DNA of 6,305 bases, from assembly GCA_937864275.1 (NCBI GenBank), contig CALMIW010000472.1, positions 1-6,305 on the forward strand, read 5' to 3'. Shown here piece by piece: positions 1 to 4,999 of this stretch. The notes below the pieces were generated by a model. The model worked only from the letters and a program-made list of their open reading frames with translations, searched no databases and was not told the origin of the DNA. The stretch's first letter is position 1; every line of letters starts with the position of its first letter. Source of the DNA: an uncultured Dehalococcoidia bacterium. Lineage in GTDB: Bacteria > Chloroflexota > Dehalococcoidia > Tepidiformales > Tepidiformaceae. A program made the translations under genes and the position numbers.

Positions 1-254
1 ATCAGGTTGAGTTTCCCCAGCCGGTCGACGATGCCGGAGATCGTCGGCGGCGTCACCGCGAGACGATGCGCCAGTTCGCCGGCGGTAACACCGGGCGATT
101 CGCGGACCAGGAAGAGCACGCGGAGCTGGGCGGTGGTGAGCCCCATCTCGGCCCACGCGCGAAAGCGGAGCGGGTCGAACATGTTGAGGGCTTCCCCGAA
201 GTAGCGGATGGCCGAATCGACAGCATGTTCGGACTGAGGCACGGACGTCGGCAT
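1..254 (-). CDS. MarR-family transcriptional regulator, N-terminal part (runs off the left edge)
   Basis: Reading the minus strand from the ATG at 252-254 gives 84 codons with no stop before the window ends, so the C-terminal part is missing. An in-frame TAA at 258-260 fixes this ATG as the most upstream possible start; a weak AGGG lies about 7 bases before it. The protein begins MPTSVPQSEHAVDSAIRYFG and then shows a winged helix-turn-helix: LTTAQLRVLFLV (residues 39-50), GVTAGELAHRLAV (55-67) and recognition helix TPPTISGIVDRL (68-79). This is the usual MarR order, with N-terminal dimerisation helix followed by the DNA-binding domain. Family members are dimeric repressors or activators released by small ligands or by thiol oxidation. 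No cysteine occurs in the visible part. The ligand cannot be told. Divergence from the methyltransferase gene suggests control of itself and possibly of that gene. Confidence 0.88.
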   Translation of the reverse strand, partial: MPTSVPQSEHAVDSAIRYFGEALNMFDPLRFRAWAEMGLTTAQLRVLFLVRESPGVTAGELAHRLAVTPPTISGIVDRLGKLNL

Positions 255-278
255 TACTTAGCCCTACCGAAAGTATTG
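252..278. promoter_or_regulatory. Imperfect palindrome over the marR start, candidate MarR operator
   Basis: CATTACTT (252-259) and AAGTATTG (271-278) form an inverted repeat with 7 of 8 positions complementary and an 11-base spacer. It covers the marR start codon and leader. MarR proteins commonly bind palindromes that overlap their own start region, so autoregulation is plausible. It is AT-rich in a GC-rich region, which makes it stand out. Nearby, GCGTAGC occurs twice as a direct repeat (281-287 and 293-299), which may be incidental. No binding evidence is available from sequence alone. Confidence 0.35.
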
Positions 279-314
279 TGGCGTAGCGCGCAGCGTAGCA
301 GGCACCGGCGAGTG

Positions 315-343
315 ACGACAGGCAGACGGTTGCATGTGAAAAT
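315..343 (+). promoter_or_regulatory. Candidate extended -10 promoter giving a leaderless mRNA for the MidA-like gene
   Basis: GAAAAT at 338-343 matches TATAAT at 4 of 6 positions and is preceded by TGT (335-337), an extended -10 element. ACGACA at 315-320 matches TTGACA at 4 of 6 with a 17-base spacer. Only 6 bases separate the -10 from the GTG start at 350, so transcription would begin at or next to the start codon. No Shine-Dalgarno sequence is present before the GTG, which fits a leaderless transcript. Confidence 0.4.
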
Positions 344-349
344 CGTCCT

Positions 350-1426
350 GTGACGCTCGACCTGGACCCCGGAACGGCCGCGCTCGGCAACCCCCGCCTG
401 ATCGAGGCGATCGTCGACGAGATGGCGGGCGGGACGATCTCCTTCGAGCGGTTTATGGAGCTAGCGCTCTATCACCCGGAGCACGGCTACTACCGCAAAC
501 CAGGGCGCGTCGGGCGCCAGGGCGACTTCCTGACCAGCCCCACGATTCATCCAATGTTCGGCTGGGCCGTCGCCGGCTGGTGCAGGTATGTGTGGCAGCA
601 ACTGGGCGAGCCCGCGGAGTTCACCATCTTCGAGCCGGGCGCGGGCGAAGGCGCTTTGGCAACGTCCATCCTCGACTGGGCCGATGGCCGCGACGAACCT
701 TTCCGGGCAGCGATCCGCTACGTCGCCCTGGAACCGAACAGCCCGGGCAACGACACCCGCGTCGAATGGCGCGAACGGCCCGAGGCGCCGGCGGCGAACG
801 GGGTGGTCGTCACGAATGAGTTGTTCGATGCCTTCCCGGTGCGCCTCTTCGACGCGGGTGGGCGTGGCCCCGTCGAGGTGCTCGTGCGCTGGGACGGCGA
901 GCGGTTCGTTGAGACCCCCGGCGGTGTCGCCAGCATCGACGACGCGCCGGCGGCGGGCCGCTTCGAGGGGAATAGTCGGGCATATCCGGCCATGCGCGCG
1001 CTTTGCGGGCTCGTCGAACGCGGCGCGGTGCTCGTGTTCGACTACGGCTACCCCCAGGAGGAGCTGTGGGCGCCGTGGCGGACGACTGGAACGCTCCTAT
1101 GCTTCTACAAACACACAGCGCACGAAGACCCGTACATCCACGTCGGGGAGCAGGACATCACGACGCACGTGAACTTCTCGGACCTGGCGGCGGCAGCGGA
1201 GGACGAAGGGCTGGTGGTCTTCGGGCCGGTTCCGCAGTCGGAATTCCTTTACGCCCTCGGGCTGGGCCAACTCGTGGAATCGGCCCGAACCGACATGGGC
1301 GAATACTTCACACGGCGCCGGGCTCTCGAACAGCTGACCGATGGAGCTGGGCTGGGGCGTGTGCGCGTCCTGGCGGCCGTCCGAGGCTTCGATGGGCCGC
1401 CGCCAGGCTTCGAGCCGCTCCCGTGA
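350..1426 (+). CDS. MidA/NDUFAF7-like SAM-dependent methyltransferase (COG1565, DUF185 family)
   Basis: The 358-residue product has the ordered hallmarks of the MidA/NDUFAF7 family: SFERFMELALYHPEHGYY (31-48), GDFLTSP (58-64), SAM-binding glycine motif FEPGAGEG (94-101), VTNELFDAFPV (154-164), GAVLVFDYGYP (225-235) and DITTHVNFSDL (269-279). Length matches the family (about 350-400). Mitochondrial NDUFAF7 dimethylates an arginine of the 49-kDa subunit of respiratory complex I during assembly; the bacterial substrate is less certain. A GTG start at 350 is chosen because no ATG, GTG or TTG lies in frame upstream before the TAG at 296, and because the conserved N-terminal region begins soon after; the first in-frame ATG (422) would cut close to it. 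The stop overlaps the start of the peroxiredoxin gene by GTGA, so the two are probably co-transcribed and translationally coupled. The divergent neighbour is the MarR-type regulator. Confidence 0.9.
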   Translation: MTLDLDPGTAALGNPRLIEAIVDEMAGGTISFERFMELALYHPEHGYYRKPGRVGRQGDFLTSPTIHPMFGWAVAGWCRYVWQQLGEPAEFTIFEPGAGEGALATSILDWADGRDEPFRAAIRYVALEPNSPGNDTRVEWRERPEAPAANGVVVTNELFDAFPVRLFDAGGRGPVEVLVRWDGERFVETPGGVASIDDAPAAGRFEGNSRAYPAMRALCGLVERGAVLVFDYGYPQEELWAPWRTTGTLLCFYKHTAHEDPYIHVGEQDITTHVNFSDLAAAAEDEGLVVFGPVPQSEFLYALGLGQLVESARTDMGEYFTRRRALEQLTDGAGLGRVRVLAAVRGFDGPPPGFEPLP

Positions 1427-1929
1427 CCGACGCCGCAGTGCAATCGCTGAGCCCCAGGCCGGAGCCGATGCGCGCCGGCGAGGCGGCGCCGCTGTTCACG
1501 CTGCCCGCGGTTGCGACCGACGGCGAGCGGTTCGACCTGAGCCTTGCGGAGTACCTGGCCCGGGGGCGCGTGCTGCTCGTCTTCTACCAGGACGACGGCA
1601 TGCCGGTCTGCACACGCGAGTTGGGGGCGTTCGCACAAGAGCACGATCTGCTTGCGGAAGCCGGCGTGCAGGTAGTTGCCATCAACACGAACGGGCTCGG
1701 TTCGCACGCGAAATTCCAGGAGCGCGACCGCTTCCCGTTCCCGCTCGTCAGCGACTTCCACGGCGAGGCGGTGAAGGCCTACGGCATGTGGGACTCCGAT
1801 GAGCGGAAGTCTCGCAGGGGCGTCGTAGTGATCGGTCAGGACGGCGTCGTCAGCTACGTGCTTTCACACTTCAACCCCGGCGCCGTGAACAGCTTCGCGG
1901 GAGTGTTCGAGGCGCTCGGCCTGGCCTGA
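1423..1929 (+). CDS. Peroxiredoxin of the AhpC/TSA (BCP/PrxQ-like) family, one-Cys type
   Basis: The 168-residue product has a thioredoxin fold of the AhpC/TSA family: GEAAPLFTLPAV near the N-terminus, VLLVFYQDDGMPVCTREL (50-67) with peroxidatic Cys63, FPFPLVSD (104-111) and RRGVVVIGQDGVV (131-143), whose arginines fit the conserved active-site position. Such enzymes reduce hydrogen and alkyl peroxides in the cytoplasm using a thiol donor. Two features are odd. The catalytic Thr of the TxxC motif is Met60, and Cys63 is the only cysteine, so the PrxQ resolving Cys five residues downstream (here Gly68) is absent. Start choice: GTG at 1423 overlaps the methyltransferase stop (GTGA); GTG 1438 and ATG 1468 are in frame. 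The latter gives 153 residues, close to usual PrxQ length, so the true start is uncertain. The convergent CoA-transferase stop is 10 bp away, with no terminator between. Confidence 0.85.
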   Translation: MTDAAVQSLSPRPEPMRAGEAAPLFTLPAVATDGERFDLSLAEYLARGRVLLVFYQDDGMPVCTRELGAFAQEHDLLAEAGVQVVAINTNGLGSHAKFQERDRFPFPLVSDFHGEAVKAYGMWDSDERKSRRGVVVIGQDGVVSYVLSHFNPGAVNSFAGVFEALGLA

Positions 1930-1939
1930 CCCGCCCGCC

Positions 1940-3127
1940 CTACGTGAGCATGCCGAAGATGCGGTCGTTGTCCGCGCCGGGGAGCGTCGTCCCGCGCCAG
2001 ATTTTCCCCGGGGTGGCCGAGAAGCGCGGCGTGACGCCAGTGCCGCGCACTCTACCTACCACTTCGTCGTCCCATTCGACATGGACGCCGCGAGCCCGGT
2101 AGTGGGGGTCTTCTGCCGATGCACGCGCGTTGAGGATGGGGCTGCAGGCGATCCCGGCGGCGTTGAGCTGCTCGATTGCCTCAGCCATCGTCCGCTCCTC
2201 GCACCAGCCGCGGAGGAGCGCGTCGAACTCGACACCCTGGACCTCGTGGATCGCCGTCCGCGCACTCGACCAGTACGGATCCTTGGGGTCGAGCCCCAGG
2301 ACGACGCAGACCTTCTCGAAGATGGTCTCGGCAGGAGCGGCGATGACGACCGAGCCGTCCTTCACCGCGAATACGTCGTACGGCTGGAAAGCGGGCGAGG
2401 AGTTGCCGCTCCGCTCGCGCACGAGACCGAGGTGAAACCACTCGACCATCGTCCCCGCGAGGACGGCGTGGATGGCCTCGAACTGGGCGAGGTCGATGAC
2501 CTGGCCGACGCCCGTCTCCTTCGCATGGACGAAGGCGGCGAGGGACGACGAAAGGCACATCAGCGCCGTGACGTAGTCGGCGGTCCAGGGGGCGGCGCGA
2601 GTCGGCGGCGCATCGGGGAAGCCGGTCTGGTACATCGACCCGCCGAAGGCCTGGCCGATCATGTCGTAGCTCGCCCGTCCAAGGTACGACGGCTCGCCGG
2701 TCTGCCCGTAGCCGGAGACATGGCAGATCACGAGCCTCGGGTTGGCCGCCTGGACCACCGCATCGGAGAGCCCCCAGCGGTCATACGCCCCCGGCCTCGA
2801 GCTTTCCATCCAGATGTCCGCTCGGGCCGCAAGCTTGAGGAAGCGCTCTTTGTCTTCCGGGTTCGCCATATCGAGCGTGATGTTGAACTCGTTCCGGCGC
2901 TCGGCCAGCCAACTCGTCCCGACCTCGCGGGCACCGTCGGCCGAGGGCACCCGCAGCCCCACGTTGCGCCAGGTGTCTTCGACGTACGGGTTCTCCACCT
3001 GGATGACTTCGGCACCCCATTGTGCGGCGAGGGCGGCAGCAAACGGCTGGGCGATGACTGAGCCGGTGGAGAGGATCCGGACGCCCTGGAGCGGGCCGAA
3101 TTGTTCTGGGACGAGCGTTTCGCGCAT
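1940..3127 (-). CDS. Family III CoA-transferase (CaiB/BaiF family)
   Basis: The 395-residue product matches family III CoA-transferases in length and layout. It opens with GPLQGVRILSTGSVIAQPFA (11-30), then AAQWGAEVIQVE (34-45), a typical nucleotide-fold start. NITLDMANPEDKERFLKLAARADI (82-105) and VVQAANPRLVICHVSGYGQTG (124-144) follow, then RASYDMIGQAFGG (151-163), in which Asp155 is the expected catalytic aspartate that forms the acyl anhydride and CoA thioester intermediates. Near the end are TGVTPRFSATPG (363-374) and GADNDRIFG (384-392). These enzymes move CoA between an acyl-CoA donor and a free carboxylic acid (carnitine, formate/oxalate, benzylsuccinate, bile acids). The substrate cannot be told from sequence, and no dehydrogenase or hydratase neighbour helps. 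ATG 3125-3127 is supported by a GGGGG ribosome site 6 bases upstream. It converges on the peroxiredoxin gene and diverges from the Fe-S scaffold gene. Confidence 0.92.
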   Translation of the reverse strand: MRETLVPEQFGPLQGVRILSTGSVIAQPFAAALAAQWGAEVIQVENPYVEDTWRNVGLRVPSADGAREVGTSWLAERRNEFNITLDMANPEDKERFLKLAARADIWMESSRPGAYDRWGLSDAVVQAANPRLVICHVSGYGQTGEPSYLGRASYDMIGQAFGGSMYQTGFPDAPPTRAAPWTADYVTALMCLSSSLAAFVHAKETGVGQVIDLAQFEAIHAVLAGTMVEWFHLGLVRERSGNSSPAFQPYDVFAVKDGSVVIAAPAETIFEKVCVVLGLDPKDPYWSSARTAIHEVQGVEFDALLRGWCEERTMAEAIEQLNAAGIACSPILNARASAEDPHYRARGVHVEWDDEVVGRVRGTGVTPRFSATPGKIWRGTTLPGADNDRIFGMLT

Positions 3128-3133
3128 GGTGCA

Positions 3134-3138
3134 CCCCC
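3134..3138 (-). promoter_or_regulatory. Ribosome binding site of the CoA-transferase gene
   Basis: GGGGG on the minus strand lies 6 bases before the ATG at 3125-3127. It can pair with the CCUCC of 16S rRNA with one G-U wobble. The CAP gene uses the same GGGGG at nearly the same spacing, which supports both starts. Confidence 0.55.
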
Positions 3139-3151
3139 GAGATTGGGCGGG

Positions 3152-3180
3152 ACGATACCGGGGCAGGTTCGGCCCCGCAA
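3152..3180 (-). promoter_or_regulatory. Candidate sigma-70-type promoter of the CoA-transferase gene
   Basis: On the minus strand, TTGCGG (3175-3180) and TATCGT (3152-3157) are separated by 17 bases and match the -35 and -10 consensus at 3 and 4 of 6 positions. Transcription would start near 3145, giving a short leader that includes the GGGGG ribosome site. A 6-bp inverted repeat, CGGGGC (3159-3164) and GCCCCG (3172-3177), lies in the spacer and could be an operator or chance in GC-rich DNA. Confidence 0.4.
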
Positions 3181-3182
3181 AG

Positions 3183-3195
3183 CCCGTACCACGGG
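3183..3195. promoter_or_regulatory. Small perfect inverted repeat upstream of the Fe-S scaffold gene
   Basis: CCCGT (3183-3187), ACC, ACGGG (3191-3195) is a perfect 5-bp inverted repeat with a 3-base centre. It sits where the -35 region of the rightward promoter would be, so it could be an operator. The arms are short and GC-rich, so chance occurrence is quite possible. Confidence 0.22.
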
Positions 3196-3207
3196 AGCGC
3201 CCATACC

Positions 3208-3216
3208 TGCTACCTT
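3208..3216 (+). promoter_or_regulatory. Candidate extended -10 element for a leaderless Fe-S scaffold mRNA
   Basis: TGCTACCTT fits the extended -10 pattern TGnTAnnnT. Its last base is 6 bases before the GTG start at 3223, the same spacing as the -10 before the GTG of the methyltransferase gene. No Shine-Dalgarno sequence precedes this GTG, and no good -35 is visible. Together this suggests transcription starting at the start codon. Confidence 0.38.
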
Positions 3217-3222
3217 CACTAC

Positions 3223-3600
3223 GTGGCCGCCTACTCGGACCTTGTCGTGGAGCACTTCCAGAACCCGCGCAACGCCGGCGAGATGCCCGACCCCGACGGA
3301 GAGGCGACGAAATCGAACCCGGTGTGCGGCGACCGCATGCGGGTAATGATCCGGGTTGATGACGGGCACATCGCCGAAGTGCGCTGGCAGACGCGAGGCT
3401 GCCCGCCCGCGATCGCGACGAGTTCCGTTGCCAGCGAGATGGTAGTCGGCTGGGACCTCGAGCGCGTGGAAGCGTTGACGCGGGAGGCGATCGCCGAGGC
3501 CGTTGGGGGGCTTCCCAGGGACAAGGTCCATTGCAGCGTGCTGGCCGCCGACGCGCTCCGCGGCGCGATCGCCGACTACCGCGCCAAACACACCGCCTGA
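3223..3600 (+). CDS. IscU/NifU N-terminal-type iron-sulfur cluster scaffold
   Basis: The 125-residue product aligns end to end with IscU. It has YSDLVVEHFQNPRNAGEM (4-21), NPVCGD (32-37), RGCPPAIATSS (58-68) and VHCSVLAADALR (102-113). The three cluster-ligand cysteines (35, 60, 104), the Asp after the first (37) and the His before the third (103) are all present, so a working scaffold for 2Fe-2S assembly is likely. The SufU-type insertion is absent, pointing to the IscU/NifU branch. The HscA-recognition motif LPPVK of IscU is LPRDK (98-102 region) here. GTG 3223 is chosen because it gives the normal IscU N-terminus and no other start lies just upstream. No cysteine desulfurase, chaperone or ferredoxin gene is in the window, so it stands alone, which I recall as common outside Proteobacteria. 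It diverges from the CoA-transferase gene. Confidence 0.9.
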   Translation: MAAYSDLVVEHFQNPRNAGEMPDPDGEATKSNPVCGDRMRVMIRVDDGHIAEVRWQTRGCPPAIATSSVASEMVVGWDLERVEALTREAIAEAVGGLPRDKVHCSVLAADALRGAIADYRAKHTA

Positions 3601-3737
3601 CATCCGGTTCGGGGCGGGTACCTACCGCAGCGCTTCACATGCCCCCGTTCTTCCCGGCACCGACACCGTGCGTCAACCGGCTGTTCCCGGACGACCGTCG
3701 AATCCTCATACAGGTTCCAAGGGGAAGGGACCCACCT

Positions 3738-3742
3738 GGGGG
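3738..3742 (+). promoter_or_regulatory. Ribosome binding site of the CAP-domain protein gene
   Basis: GGGGG ends 5 bases before the ATG at 3748 and supports that start. A short hairpin (ACCC 3730-3733 with GGGT 3740-3743) could partly cover it. The 147 bases between the Fe-S scaffold stop and this ATG otherwise hold no clear terminator or promoter that I can defend. Confidence 0.5.
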
Positions 3743-3747
3743 TTGGC

Positions 3748-4923
3748 ATGCAGGTCCGGAGAACACAACAACGAGCGGCGATACCGCTCGCCCTTGCAAT
3801 CGCGGGGGCCCTGTTCGCGGCGTTCGCGATGATGGTCGCGGCGAACAAGGGCGCGGTTGCGCTCACGAACTGCACGGTGAGCCACGCCGCCAACGACAGC
3901 GAGGAGCTGGCGTTCCTGACGCTGATCAACAACTACCGGCAGCAGAATGGCCTCGGGACGCTGACGATTTCCACGAACTTGAACCGCGGCGCCGCCTGGA
4001 TGACCGAAGACCTGGCGACGAACAACTACTTTTCGCACACGGACTCGCTCGGCCGTTCGGCCTATCAGCGCGGCATCGACTGCGGGTATCCGACGGGCGC
4101 GGGCGAGAACCTGGCGGCGGGCGGCGCCTGGAGCTCGGCTTCGGCGGCCTTCACCGCCTGGCAGACCTCCTCCGGCCACAACGCCAACATGCTCGGCTCG
4201 TACTACAAGCAGATCGGCATCGCCCGCTACTACAAGTCCGGCTCGCAGTACGGCTGGTACTGGGCGACCACCTTCGGTACGACGAACGACGGCACGGGCG
4301 GCGGCGGCGCCGGGCCGACCAACACGCCGACGATGGCGGCGACTTCGACGCCGACGCGCACTCCCACGCCGGCCGGCGCCACGAACACCCCGACGCCGGT
4401 GCCACCGACGAGCACGCCAACCCAGTTCCCTCCAACGAGCACGCCGGCCGGCGCCCAGAACACGCCGACCCCGACCCAGCCCGCTCCGACCAGCACGCCA
4501 ACGCTGGTCCCACCAACTGTCCCGAGCAGTGGCGGCCAGGCCACCGCGACGCCCACCCAGCCCGCACCAACGAGCACGCCGACTCCAGTTCCCACTGCCA
4601 CGCCGACGAGCGCAGCCACGGCAACCCCCACAAGCTCGCCGACCCCGGCCCCGACGGCCACCCCAGCGGTGCCGGGCAACACGCTCGCGCTCTCCCCGGG
4701 GGCGAACTTCGTCGCCTGGCCGGCCGGGAGTATGCCGCCCTCACAGGCCTTCGCGGGCAACACGACGGTCGCCGTGGTGTACGAGTGGGACGCGGCAGCG
4801 GGAGCCTGGAAGCGGTACTTCCCCGGGCTGCCGGCCTACCTGAACAACCTGCTCCAGATGCGCCAGGGAACCGCCTACTGGATCATCGCCAAGAGCTCGG
4901 CGAACCTCTCGCTGGGCTGGTAG
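3748..4923 (+). CDS. Exported CAP-domain (SCP/PR1, YkwD-like) protein with Thr-Pro linker and C-terminal module
   Basis: The 391-residue product starts with a basic N-terminus (RRTQQR) and a hydrophobic stretch (about 11-31), then AVA at 36-38, a plausible signal peptidase site, so it should be exported. Residues about 52-177 form a CAP domain: LAFLTLINNYRQQNGLGTL (54-72), NYFSHTDSLGRSAYQRG (93-109), GAGENLAAGG (117-126) and GHNANMLGSYYKQIGIA (143-159), with His97, Glu120 and His144 at the conserved cavity positions. Cys42 and Cys112 could form a disulfide. A low-complexity Thr/Pro/Ala/Ser linker (190-308) follows, then a module of about 80 residues with VAWPAG (322-327), VVYEWDAAAGAWKRYFPG (343-360), AYLNNLLQMRQGTAYWI (363-379). 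I recall similar modules at the ends of Chloroflexota secreted proteins but know no name for it. Bacterial CAP proteins have varied or unknown functions; cell-wall or extracellular activity is inferred. A long hairpin follows the stop. Confidence 0.88.
   Translation: MQVRRTQQRAAIPLALAIAGALFAAFAMMVAANKGAVALTNCTVSHAANDSEELAFLTLINNYRQQNGLGTLTISTNLNRGAAWMTEDLATNNYFSHTDSLGRSAYQRGIDCGYPTGAGENLAAGGAWSSASAAFTAWQTSSGHNANMLGSYYKQIGIARYYKSGSQYGWYWATTFGTTNDGTGGGGAGPTNTPTMAATSTPTRTPTPAGATNTPTPVPPTSTPTQFPPTSTPAGAQNTPTPTQPAPTSTPTLVPPTVPSSGGQATATPTQPAPTSTPTPVPTATPTSAATATPTSSPTPAPTATPAVPGNTLALSPGANFVAWPAGSMPPSQAFAGNTTVAVVYEWDAAAGAWKRYFPGLPAYLNNLLQMRQGTAYWIIAKSSANLSLGW
4315..4671 (+). repeat. Low-complexity Thr-Pro linker repeats inside the CAP protein gene
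   Basis: About 119 codons are nearly all Thr, Pro, Ala, Ser, Val and Gly, built from irregular units such as TPTP, TSTPT and VPPTSTPT. The nine-residue unit QPAPTSTPT occurs twice (4477-4503 and 4558-4584) with synonymous differences, so the two copies are not recent exact duplications. Such linkers are typically extended, may cross a cell wall and may be O-glycosylated. The repeated DNA also creates long open frames on the opposite strand that are not genes. Confidence 0.85.
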
Positions 4924-4940
4924 ACAAACGGCAGGGACGG

Positions 4941-4983
4941 AACGAGAAGGCCCGCACTCGGTTCCAGTGCGGGTCTTCTCGTT
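4941..4983. terminator. Long stem-loop between convergent genes, probable bidirectional terminator
   Basis: Bases 4941-4958 pair with 4966-4983 in an 18-bp stem with one G-U pair and a 7-base loop (CGGTTCC). It starts 17 bases after the CAP gene stop (4921-4923) and lies 16 bases past the stop of the convergent PmbA-type gene (5000-5002), so it can end transcription from both sides. No run of T follows on either strand, so it is not a textbook intrinsic terminator; it could instead act by pausing or by protecting 3' ends. Confidence 0.7.
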
Positions 4984-4999
4984 GTGACGCGGGCCGGTC

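Noticed and set aside
66..353. Plus-strand open frame of 95 codons
   Set aside because: It lies opposite the marR gene, which has clear family motifs; the translated product is Arg/His-rich with no recognisable features.
1003..1422. Upstream extension of the peroxiredoxin frame from ATG 1003
   Set aside because: The frame overlaps the methyltransferase gene out of phase and reads as Arg/Gly-rich noise; family similarity begins only after about 1468.
2081..3061. 326-codon plus-strand open frame opposite the CoA-transferase
   Set aside because: It is an antisense shadow of a well-supported gene in GC-rich DNA, with Arg/Asp-rich composition and no domain.
2728..3603. 291-codon minus-strand open frame across the Fe-S scaffold and into the CoA-transferase
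   Set aside because: It crosses two real genes and their divergent promoters; the product has no family motifs.
3601..3650. Possible terminator after the Fe-S scaffold gene (GCGGGTACCTACCGC)
   Set aside because: The stem is only about four base pairs with a bulge and too small a loop, with no T-tract.
4315..4671. Repeats in the CAP gene as a possible CRISPR array
   Set aside because: Units are irregular, in frame, and lack equal-length spacers; they encode a protein linker.
4230..4763. 177-codon minus-strand open frame rich in Gly-Val repeats
   Set aside because: This is the reverse complement of the Thr-Pro linker codons; the repeated pattern follows from the repeat DNA and not from a real gene.
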